From Streptomyces cellulosae (GTDB lineage Bacteria; Actinomycetota; Actinomycetes; Streptomycetales; Streptomycetaceae), in assembly GCF_000721105.1 (NCBI RefSeq), contig NZ_JOEV01000002.1:1-64000 (forward strand): a DNA stretch of 64,000 bases, given 5' to 3'. The stretch's first letter is position 1. The number at the start of each line of letters is the position of its first letter. This document shows, in pieces, positions 53,352 to 60,587 of this stretch. Position numbers and translations under genes: made by a program. The notes under the pieces are model-generated. The model ran no database searches and had not been told where the DNA came from. It saw only the letters and a list, made by a program, of their open reading frames with translations.

Positions 53352-53519
53352 TCACGTGCTTGGGAGTGGTTGTCGACAGCGGGTGGACCTCGTCCTGTGC
53401 CGAGTGAGTCCCGCCAGTTCCAGGTCAGTGGTCGCCCACCGGTGCCGCTCCCCGCTGGAGAGCACGACCACCGTGTTGCCGGCGGCGCGGTGCAGGGTGA
53501 TCTCGCCGGAGGAAGTCAG
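53352..53519 (-). CDS. Possible 55-residue protein with CTG start
   Basis: The frame is in phase with the preceding stop and has only CTG (53519) as start. It reads SGEITLHRAAGNTVVVLSSG then ERHRWATTDLELAGL, a plausible beta-hairpin domain, before a Cys/Arg-rich end. It may be a remnant of an X-type gene. Confidence 0.3.
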   Translation of the reverse strand: MTSSGEITLHRAAGNTVVVLSSGERHRWATTDLELAGLTRHRTRSTRCRQPLPST

Positions 53520-53549
53520 GGCAGCGGGCTTTCGTCTTTGAACGCCGGG

Positions 53550-53900
53550 TCAGCGCCGTGGCCGCTGCGGGGTGCCAGCGGGCGAGGGCTGCGCGGTCAT
53601 GGCAGTCTTCGTGCGGCGCAGCGTCGGCGGTGCGGAGGCTGCGGCCGGAGTGGGGCACAGGTCAGGGTCGAGGTCGACGCTGTAGCGGGCTGCGGTGAGC
53701 ATCTCCGCAGCCCAGGTGGCGTGTTCGTTCTCCCAGGTGCGGCCCAGGTCGAACGGCAACCGGATCCACACGCCGCGCAGCGTGGAATAGGTGTCGAATC
53801 CAGCACGGGCCAGGACGCTCGCGGCGAAGGCATCGACCGGGCCATCGACTTCGACTTCGCCGCCCAGGCCGCGGGTGATGCGGATCGCTTCGTCGCTCAT
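53550..53900 (-). CDS. X-module protein
   Basis: A 116-residue protein: DEAIRITRGLGGEVEVDG, X module (SVLARAGFDTYSTLRGVWIR, EMLTAARYSVDLDPDLC), then a long Pro/Thr/Ala tail ending TPQRPRR. ATG start overlaps the preceding stop (ATGA at 53897-53900). Confidence 0.62.
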   Translation of the reverse strand: MSDEAIRITRGLGGEVEVDGPVDAFAASVLARAGFDTYSTLRGVWIRLPFDLGRTWENEHATWAAEMLTAARYSVDLDPDLCPTPAAASAPPTLRRTKTAMTAQPSPAGTPQRPRR

Positions 53901-54343
53901 CGGCTCCGCCCCTTTCCGGCTGTCTGTGCTCGGTCGCCCACGGGCACAGCGGCGGTCTGCGGCACAAACTCAGGGAGGGTGGCTGTCGGGGCGGTGAGCC
54001 TTTGCGGGGAGCGGGTGGCCGCTGCCTGCGCGATGGGGTTGCGCCGCTCCATCAGCTTGTTGCGCACGGCCGGTTGCGGTGGGCCGGCGGTGAGGGCGGG
54101 GTCGAGGGGGTAGTCGGCCTGCACCTCGTAGCCGTGTCGGCGAAGGTCGAGGACGGCCTGGCGGGTACGGCGGACCCCGTCCTGCTGGGGGTGGGTGAGC
54201 CGGTACAGGCCCGGGGTTTCGGGGACCGGCTCGAACTGTTCACGGACTAGGAACCAGTCGGCCAGGTGCGCGGGGATGTTCGCGGTGGCGGCGGCCACGA
54301 AGCCGTGGTCGGGATGGGCGCCGAAGCGGAAGTGGTCAGACAG
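53897..54343 (-). CDS. X-like module protein, apparent CTG start
   Basis: A 148-residue protein (LSDHFRFGAHPDHGFVAAAT, X-like FLVREQFEPVPETPGLYRLT, LDLRRHGYEVQADYPLDP) and a Pro/Thr tail ending GKGRSR. No ATG, GTG or TTG exists in frame after the previous stop; CTG at 54343 has AAAGGA seven bases upstream. Confidence 0.55.
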   Translation of the reverse strand: MSDHFRFGAHPDHGFVAAATANIPAHLADWFLVREQFEPVPETPGLYRLTHPQQDGVRRTRQAVLDLRRHGYEVQADYPLDPALTAGPPQPAVRNKLMERRNPIAQAAATRSPQRLTAPTATLPEFVPQTAAVPVGDRAQTAGKGRSR

Positions 54344-54366
54344 AGGCGAATCCTTTCTTTGAGCGG

Positions 54367-55551
54367 TCAGCGGTGCGCTGCAGCGGAGCGCGGGGCGGGC
54401 AGTGGCGCGGGGCGGGCGGTGAGCAGTCGCGGGCTGGGCGCGGACAGCGCGGCCGGCCCGCCCGGTACGGCGGCGCGGGCCTGGCGCTCGAACGCTTCGC
54501 TGTCGGCGAGCCACGTTTCGATCGCGGGCAGGACGGCGAGGCCGAGCTGCCCGCGGACCTGGCTCCATCCGTGGGCCGGCAGTGTGCGGGGGATCGAGTA
54601 CTGGTCGTGGCGCAGGTCGTTCCATTCGTTCCAGGCGTCCTGGCTGTGGTCGAGTTCCTCGCGCAGGCGGGTCAGGGCCGCGGCGTCTTCGGGCCAGGGG
54701 GTGGCGGCGGGACGGCAGCGGGTGAGCAGGATCGGCGCGTGTTCGAGCACGTCGCGGTAGGACAGCCAGGCGTGGTCGGCGAAGTCCCGTTCCAGTCCTA
54801 AGATCAGGCGGGAGTTGCCGAGCGGAACGCCGTCGCTGTACCGGCCGGAGTCCTTGATCGCCTGGAGGGTCTGGTGTTCTTCCCGGATGCGCTCCAGGGC
54901 GCGCAGGACGTTGTTCAGGTCCTGGTTGTGCAGGGCGCGACGGTAGGCGGGCAGGAACGTGCGCGTGACGGCGTGGGCGGCGAGGCCGGGATCGGCGGGC
55001 AGCACGATGCTGTGAGGCGTGGTGGGGTCGTCGTGGGGGTCCTCTTGCTCCCGGTCGGTGAGAGCGCCGAGGAGATATCCGCTGCGGTGGCCGGGGCGCT
55101 CGATCAGCAGCAGCTCGGTGCCGGTGCCATTCTTCAGGACGGACGCGAACGGGATGCGGTGGCCTTCGAGGGCCCGGTATATCTCGCCAGCTTCCCAGAG
55201 CATGGGCCGGAGGTCTTCCTGCCACAGCGGGTGGCTGTAGATCTCCAGCTCGGCGCTCCAGGTGCCGGGCAGCCGGGCGGCGATCGCGGTGCCGATGTCG
55301 CCGAGGTAGGGCCGGCTGCTGGTGATGATGGTGGCGCCGTGTTCGTGGGCGTGATGCACCAGGGCGCGGGCTGTGTCCCGGGCAGCCTGCGCGTCGGCCG
55401 GCGGAGCGGTGAACACACCGTTGGGCAGACGCCTGAACCCGGCGTCTTCCAGCGCTTGATGGGCCTGCGGGTACTTCTTGCCGGAGGCGATGGCGACGAG
55501 CCCCAGGGGGCGGCTGGTGGTGAGGGTGATCTCGGCGGAGGGGATGGGCAT
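54367..55551 (-). CDS. Long X + Y module protein
   Basis: A 394-residue protein: N-terminal X-like unit (QALEDAGFRRLPNGVFTAPP), Y module (ARLPGTWSAELEIYSHP to RTFLPAYRRALHNQ, about residues 75-200), then a long helical region and an Ala/Pro tail ending RSAAAHR. ATG at 55551 (a TTG sits directly before it). It is the largest of the modular proteins. Confidence 0.62.
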   Translation of the reverse strand: MPIPSAEITLTTSRPLGLVAIASGKKYPQAHQALEDAGFRRLPNGVFTAPPADAQAARDTARALVHHAHEHGATIITSSRPYLGDIGTAIAARLPGTWSAELEIYSHPLWQEDLRPMLWEAGEIYRALEGHRIPFASVLKNGTGTELLLIERPGHRSGYLLGALTDREQEDPHDDPTTPHSIVLPADPGLAAHAVTRTFLPAYRRALHNQDLNNVLRALERIREEHQTLQAIKDSGRYSDGVPLGNSRLILGLERDFADHAWLSYRDVLEHAPILLTRCRPAATPWPEDAAALTRLREELDHSQDAWNEWNDLRHDQYSIPRTLPAHGWSQVRGQLGLAVLPAIETWLADSEAFERQARAAVPGGPAALSAPSPRLLTARPAPLPAPRSAAAHR

Positions 55552-55603
55552 CAAGGTCCTGGTGGGTCGAGACCGCGAGCGAGTTCGTTCAGACGGACCG
55601 GGC

Positions 55604-56413
55604 TCAGCGGGTCTTCGGGGCGCGCTTGGGCTCGGGGGCGCGCGGTGGTTCGGCGTGCGGAGGCTGCGCCGAGGGGCGACGGGATGGTGATGAGACGCGT
55701 TCGATGGTCACCAGCGGGGCGACGGCGGCGGGAAAAGGGAAGGACATGGAGCGCAGGGTGGGCCGGGGATCGAGCGTCTCGGCGACGACCGCGTGCATGA
55801 GGAAGGGCGGCGTCTTGTCCGTGAACGAGATGTCCCACAAATGGCCGAGGTCTTCCGGGGAGGCGGCCAGGTGCCAGGTGATGGATGGGTCTCCGTGGAT
55901 GGGCGGCGCTGGCGAGTCCACGGGGCGGCCGACCACGGCGGCGTGTCCGTCATGCGAGATGAATCCGGAGAGCCCGAAGTCGTCGAAGTGGGTCCAAGAG
56001 TCGACGTCGACGTAGAGCTCCAGCAGGCCGGGCTCGCCGCCGATGCCGTAGACGACGTGATCCGGATCGGCGGCCAGTTCGCCTGCCAGGGTGCCAACGA
56101 GCCTGGCGACGAACTCGATCGGCACATTGCCCGCGATATCCGCACGCCAGCGCTCAGCAGCTTCTTCGTCGGTGCGGGCTGAGATCACCATATGAGGGCC
56201 TCGGCCCACCACTGCTTGGTCGTGGCGGATCGTGATGCGTCGGCATGGGCTGGTCACGGTCAACGACGACGCGTCGGCGTGTGCGCTCCACGCAGTTTCC
56301 TCGGCGAAGATGTCCAGGAGCTGATGGTGGTCATTGGGGAGGCTGGCGGCCAGGTAGCGGGGAGAGATGAGGATCTCCTCTCGGGGACTGTCCTGGTCGG
56401 GGTCGTTGGGCAT
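55604..56413 (-). CDS. DUF317 protein 4
   Basis: A 269-residue protein with DUF317 units (ISPRYLAASLPNDHHQLLDI, VPIEFVARLVGTLAGEL; later ITWHLAASPEDLGHLWDISF and TPPFLMHAVVAETL). Pro/Arg tail ending RAPKTR. ATG at 56413. Confidence 0.75.
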   Translation of the reverse strand: MPNDPDQDSPREEILISPRYLAASLPNDHHQLLDIFAEETAWSAHADASSLTVTSPCRRITIRHDQAVVGRGPHMVISARTDEEAAERWRADIAGNVPIEFVARLVGTLAGELAADPDHVVYGIGGEPGLLELYVDVDSWTHFDDFGLSGFISHDGHAAVVGRPVDSPAPPIHGDPSITWHLAASPEDLGHLWDISFTDKTPPFLMHAVVAETLDPRPTLRSMSFPFPAAVAPLVTIERVSSPSRRPSAQPPHAEPPRAPEPKRAPKTR

Positions 56414-56463
56414 GGTTCCTTCCGGTGGGATCGGGGAGCGGGCGACGAAACGGGGCGCCTCAA

Positions 56464-57231
56464 CTACGCGGCGGAGGAGGCGGAATCGCGGAGAGCACGC
56501 GCTGCGGCGTGCAGGCTGGCACCGAACCGGTGGGCGAAGACCCGTGCCTTTCCCTCCAACTCGTCGTAGGAGTCCTGCGCGGTCATCTGCGCGGCATGCT
56601 TGCGGTACCGGTAGACCGGAACGGGCAGCAGGATTCCCGGGGCGAGGCAGGTGATCGCGAGAGCGCAGTAATCCTCGCCCTGTACGAGACCGCCCATGGG
56701 GGCCGCGCGCACCAGGTCAGTTCGGGCCAGGAGGGTGGTCGGGCCGAGCGGGATGGTGTCGGCCGGGTCCTTCCAGTACCGCCATACGTCCCCGGCCTCA
56801 TGCCGACCGGGCGGCGCCGGGCACCGCCACAGGGTCGTGGACCCGTCCGCGTGCAGGTCCTGGCTGTATCCGGCACACCAGCCCACCCCGGTCTCCTCCA
56901 GCGTGCGCAGCCGCAGCGCCATGGCCCAGTCGGTGAACTCGTCATCGTCGTCAGCCCATTGGACGTACTCGGTGCGCACTTCGTTGAGGGCGAAGTTGCG
57001 GGCGCAGGCCGCGCCGACCGAGCGCGGCAGGGCGAGGGTGCGGATGCGGGGGTCGGCGGCGAGCGCGGCGGGCAGCCGGGTGGGGTCGGCGCCGTCGAGG
57101 GCGACGACGGCCTCCCACGGGACGCTCTGGCGGCACAGGCTCGCGTGCATGGCGGTGAGGAACGCCAGCCGCTCCGGGCGGAGTTGGGTGGCGATGACCA
57201 CGGTGATCTTAGGGTGAGGGTGCGGCGACAG
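56464..57231 (-). CDS. GT2-type glycosyltransferase, apparent CTG start
   Basis: A 255-residue GT-A fold transferase: ITVVIATQLRPERLAFL, GAACARNFALNEVRTEYVQW and the DxD region ADDDDEF (about residue 94). It would transfer a sugar from a nucleotide donor; the acceptor is unknown. No ATG, GTG or TTG lies before the fold; CTG at 57231 has GGAG six bases upstream. A glycosyltransferase inside a transfer-gene operon is unusual and may modify the cell surface or another element protein. Confidence 0.7.
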   Translation of the reverse strand: MSPHPHPKITVVIATQLRPERLAFLTAMHASLCRQSVPWEAVVALDGADPTRLPAALAADPRIRTLALPRSVGAACARNFALNEVRTEYVQWADDDDEFTDWAMALRLRTLEETGVGWCAGYSQDLHADGSTTLWRCPAPPGRHEAGDVWRYWKDPADTIPLGPTTLLARTDLVRAAPMGGLVQGEDYCALAITCLAPGILLPVPVYRYRKHAAQMTAQDSYDELEGKARVFAHRFGASLHAAARALRDSASSAA

Positions 57232-57278
57232 GGGCTTCTCCGGGCGGGCTTCGGTAGGGACGGTGCGGGCTGCTGGGG

Positions 57279-57851
57279 CTATCGGCGGGCGCCCTTGCGG
57301 GGCGCCGGCGCCGATGCGGGAGCAGTGGCGGACAGGCGCGGGGCGGTACGCGGCGGCACGACCGGCGCCGAAGAATCCGGGTTCCACACGCTGGGATCGG
57401 CGACGATGCGGCTGCGCGGGTCGGTGCCCCACCCGACGACGGGTCCGCGGTCGTACGCCAGCAGGCCGATCACTTCGATGCCAGACTCGTGCAGGACATA
57501 GGCCCACTCCAGGTCCTCGGTGCCGTCCTGCGTGATCAGTTCACGCTCGGCCGGGGTGCCGTCGGTGTTGTACACGTTGGTGAGCTGGCGGCTGGGGTAC
57601 TCCTCGCCCCCGGTCAGGGAGCGGCGCAAGGTGGCGGGAGCACCGTCGAGGAGGTCCGCGCCCAGTTCCTCCCAGCCGTGGTGCACCTCGTCGATCAGGT
57701 GTCGGGCCATCGCCTCCACGTCACCGGCGAACCGGTGCTGGTAGGCGGCCAGGAGCAGCGGGAGTTTGCTGTCGGGGTAGCCGTCGAAGTGGATGTACAT
57801 GCCGGCATAGCCGTCGGCGGTGGGGCGGGCGATGACCGCATGGGTGGACAG
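57279..57851 (-). CDS. Z-family protein a, apparent CTG start
   Basis: A 190-residue protein starting STHAVIARPTADGYAGMYIH, then GYPDSKLPLLLAAYQHRFAG, WAYVLHESGIEVIG and VVGWGTDPRSR, with a Pro/Ala tail ending RKGARR. The start is CTG at 57851 with AGGAG six bases upstream. The neighbouring paralogue begins at CTG in exactly the same place, which strengthens the call. Function unknown. Confidence 0.65.
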   Translation of the reverse strand: MSTHAVIARPTADGYAGMYIHFDGYPDSKLPLLLAAYQHRFAGDVEAMARHLIDEVHHGWEELGADLLDGAPATLRRSLTGGEEYPSRQLTNVYNTDGTPAERELITQDGTEDLEWAYVLHESGIEVIGLLAYDRGPVVGWGTDPRSRIVADPSVWNPDSSAPVVPPRTAPRLSATAPASAPAPRKGARR

Positions 57852-57877
57852 ACAAGTCTCCTGGGGGATGGGGCGGG

Positions 57878-58456
57878 TCAGTGCGAGCGGGCGCGCGGCG
57901 CCGGAGCCGAGGCGGGGGCCGGCCGGGCTGTGGCGGGGCCAGGTGTGCTGGTCCGCGCGGTGGTCGGGGGTGGTGTGGTGGCCGGGATCGGCTGGTCGGG
58001 CTTCCACAGGACGGGGGTGTCGCGGAGCCGGACGCGGGGGTCGGTGCTCCACGCGACGAGGGGACCGCGTTCCACGCCGGGCGCGCTGATCACTTCGATG
58101 CCGCGTGGGTGGAGAACATATCCCCAGTTCAGGCGGGACGCCGTCCGCTCCGTGTAGACCAGAGGCGGCACGGTCGGCCGGGCCGAGTAGCGCTTGCCGG
58201 GCCGGTCGCAGCCGGCGGCGAGGCGGTTGCGCAGGGCGTCGGGCGCTCCGTCGAGGAGGTCGGTGCCGAGGGAGGACCAGCCTTCCGGCGCGTCGTCGAT
58301 GAGGTACGCGGCCAGGGCCTCGGTGTCGCAGGCGAACCGGTGCTGGTGCGCGGTGAGCAGCAGCGGCAGGTGATGGCTGGGGTAGCCGTCCCAGTGGACG
58401 TACGTCCCGGCGTAGCCGTTGGCGGTGGGGCGGGCGATGACAGAACGAGTGGACAG
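57878..58456 (-). CDS. Z-family protein b, apparent CTG start
   Basis: A 192-residue paralogue of the previous gene (STRSVIARPTANGYAGTYVH, WGYVLHPRGIEVISAPG, LVAWSTDPRVRL). The frame is open and family-like from CTG at 58456 (AGGA seven bases upstream) but has no ATG, GTG or TTG until residue 96, so a standard gene caller would lose its N-terminal half. Tail ends APRARSH. Confidence 0.65.
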   Translation of the reverse strand: MSTRSVIARPTANGYAGTYVHWDGYPSHHLPLLLTAHQHRFACDTEALAAYLIDDAPEGWSSLGTDLLDGAPDALRNRLAAGCDRPGKRYSARPTVPPLVYTERTASRLNWGYVLHPRGIEVISAPGVERGPLVAWSTDPRVRLRDTPVLWKPDQPIPATTPPPTTARTSTPGPATARPAPASAPAPRARSH

Positions 58457-58481
58457 AGAATCTTCCTGTCGACGGGGCGGG

Positions 58482-59000
58482 TCAGCGGGAGGGGCGGCGT
58501 GCGGGCGCGGCCGGTGGCGCGGGTGCCGCGGCGGGGCCGCTCGTGGGCTGTGCCGGTGCTGACGGGTGCGTGCGCCTGTAGGTGTCGGCGAGGTGGTCGT
58601 CGGTCAAGTAGCTGAGTTCGTCTCCGAGTTCGGACAGCTGCTCGGCGTGCCGGCGGTACCGTTCGGCGATCTCCGGCTCGTGGTTGCGCTCGCACCACTC
58701 GGCGGCCGTCTCCAGGAACTGGTGCAGCTCGCTGAGAGCACTGTGTCCGTCGCCGAGGACGGCGGTGGCGACGGCCTGGAACTCGGCGGTCGTGCGCACC
58801 CCGTACAGCTGGCGGGTCCAGGCGATGACGCTCTGCCCGGCGTCCTCGATCGTGAGGCCGTCGGTGAACTGCTTGGCGTCGTGGGCGGCCCAGCGGTGCA
58901 GGTCGTCGGTGGTGGGCCGTTTGCCGCGGTGGTCTTTGATCTGCTCGCCGGTACGACCGACGTTGTCGGACAGCTCGAAGTTGGGGTGGGACAGGGACAA
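58482..59000 (-). CDS. Helical operon protein
   Basis: A 172-resid​ue helical protein (LHRWAAHDAKQFTDGLTIED to ERYRRHAEQLSELGDELSYL) with a Pro/Ala tail ending ARRPSR. TTG at 59000 with AGGAG four bases upstream, or CTG two codons on with better spacing. Function unknown. Confidence 0.6.
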   Translation of the reverse strand: MSLSHPNFELSDNVGRTGEQIKDHRGKRPTTDDLHRWAAHDAKQFTDGLTIEDAGQSVIAWTRQLYGVRTTAEFQAVATAVLGDGHSALSELHQFLETAAEWCERNHEPEIAERYRRHAEQLSELGDELSYLTDDHLADTYRRTHPSAPAQPTSGPAAAPAPPAAPARRPSR

Positions 59001-59034
59001 GGAACTCCTCGGGGTGTGGAACCGGGCCGCGGTG

Positions 59035-59214
59035 CTACGCGTAGGTCGTCAGTCCGGAAGCGACGGGCGGCCCGGAGGCGTCGGTGCGGGTGGCCTTCGT
59101 CATGGCGTCGTGGCTGCCGGTGTCGGAGGTCGTGCAGGCGGACGCGGTGAGCGTGACGGTCGCGAGCGTGGTGAGCAGCAGGGCGGCGCGGCGGGCGGGG
59201 GTGTGTGAGGGGAT
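59035..59214 (-). CDS. Small lipoprotein, apparent ATC start
   Basis: A 59-residue frame encodes a complete lipoprotein signal: basic PARRAA, hydrophobic LLLTTLATVTL, lipobox TASAC, then a short Thr/Ser-rich mature part. No standard start exists; ATC at 59214 has GGAG seven bases upstream. A surface lipoprotein beside transfer genes could act in entry exclusion or as a channel part; this is a guess. Confidence 0.5.
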   Translation of the reverse strand: MPSHTPARRAALLLTTLATVTLTASACTTSDTGSHDAMTKATRTDASGPPVASGLTTYA

Positions 59215-59235
59215 GAGGGCGCTCCGGGGAGGGGA

Positions 59236-59766
59236 TCAGCGGGATCGGGATGGAGGTGTGGTGGCCGACGGGGAGAGCACGGCGGTCGCGGCCGGTGGCG
59301 TGCGGGTGTCGGCAGCGGCGCGCAGGTGCTTCGCAGCGCGGGCGAGGTAGATGCGGCTGTCGCCGAGGCGGTCTTCGAGCCGTTGGCGCTCGGTGGTGAT
59401 CGCCCGGTCGCGGGCGGGCCCAGGGATCTGGTGGGAGAGGTTGGCGAGATGGCCGAGGTGGTGAACGGCGGCGCCGAGGGCGGCGAGCGCGAGCCCGGTG
59501 GGTTCGGCGGCGTTCGCGAGCGCGAGGGTCGTGCGGCGCACCGTGGTCGTGGGCCGGGCCGGGGAGCGGGTGGCGGCCCGGTGACGGAAGGCGCTCTCGC
59601 CGGCCAGGAATCCCAGCAGGCGGCCCAGGTGTCGGACTTCGTCGTCCAGGATCTCGCTCAGTGCTGGACCAGGGTGGATCTGGTCGGGAAGCGGAAGGTG
59701 GTCGGCGACGGTGTTGAGCCGGTCGGCCACGTCGTGCAGCAGCATCCGCTGGTCGGGATCGGACAG
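59236..59766 (-). CDS. Helical operon protein, apparent CTG start
   Basis: A 176-residue protein (MLLHDVADRLNTVADHLPLP, LAALGAAVHHLGHLANLSHQ), nearly all helix, with a Pro/Ser tail ending PPSRSR. CTG at 59766 lies six bases after AAGGAG. A TTG that overlaps the ribosome binding site is too close to be used. Confidence 0.58.
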   Translation of the reverse strand: MSDPDQRMLLHDVADRLNTVADHLPLPDQIHPGPALSEILDDEVRHLGRLLGFLAGESAFRHRAATRSPARPTTTVRRTTLALANAAEPTGLALAALGAAVHHLGHLANLSHQIPGPARDRAITTERQRLEDRLGDSRIYLARAAKHLRAAADTRTPPAATAVLSPSATTPPSRSR

Positions 59767-59779
59767 CGGCAACTCCTTA

Positions 59780-60316
59780 ATACGGGCGCCGGGTTCTACC
59801 GGCGGAAAGTGGATTTCGGCGAGGAGGACACCATTGGCAGCACCTTGCTCGCGGCTGCTGATGCCGCAGTGGGAGGCGGGAGGGGAGCGGCGCGGCGGAA
59901 GTTGACCCCGATGTCCTGGAGCGTGAGCCGCAGGGCCGCCCCACAGGGGGCAGCCGACGCTGGGTGATCGCGGCGGCCCGGATGGGATCGTTGCGCATTG
60001 CGATGCCGTCCGGCTCCCGCACCGGGGTGATCTGGTGCAGGGGGCATGTCCTCGGGTTCCAGCGGGGTCACCGCGAACTGGTGGCGGTAGTGGGGCCCAG
60101 TCGGTGACGTAGAGCTGCTCACTATCGCGAGCTATGCAGGACGGCGTCGTGACCTGGGGCGCGCTCGGTGGTGAGGCATCCGACGTGGCTGGCGTCCCAG
60201 GAGCGGTCGACGATGGGCGCCTGGTCCGCGGGGGCGGGATCGTGGTGGTACTCGCTCGTCCAGGTGTCGGGCAGACGATCGGCGAGTGTAGACAGGTCGG
60301 TGCAGGGTGTGGGCAT
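59780..60316 (-). pseudogene. Y-module pseudogene
   Basis: ATG at 60316 opens a Y module (STLADRLPDTWTSEYHHDPA, DRSWDASHVGCLTTE) that loses its frame several times; later pieces VREPDGIAMRNDPIRAAAIT and VLLAEIHFPPVEPGARI lie in other frames. At least three frameshifts separate them. It is a dead relative of 49628-50386. Confidence 0.65.
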
Positions 60317-60587
60317 GGCTTCCCGAGGTGCGGTTGTGCGGCGGGTGATCGATCCGTCGGCGCACAGCGTCGGGCCCGGCACCCCTGGCCGGGCTGGCGG
60401 GGGACGGGGCGGGGCTGTTTAAGGTGCGCGTCGAGGGAGGTGTGGGGAGGTTCTCGGGCGGGCACGGTGCCAACCGCCGGTCGCGGCGGGGTGGTTGCGT
60501 GTCCGAGATCATCCGCTGCCCGCATGGGCGTTGTTCGCAACCGTGTACGGTGCAAGGGGTGTTGGGTCGGATGCGGCGAGGGAAACG

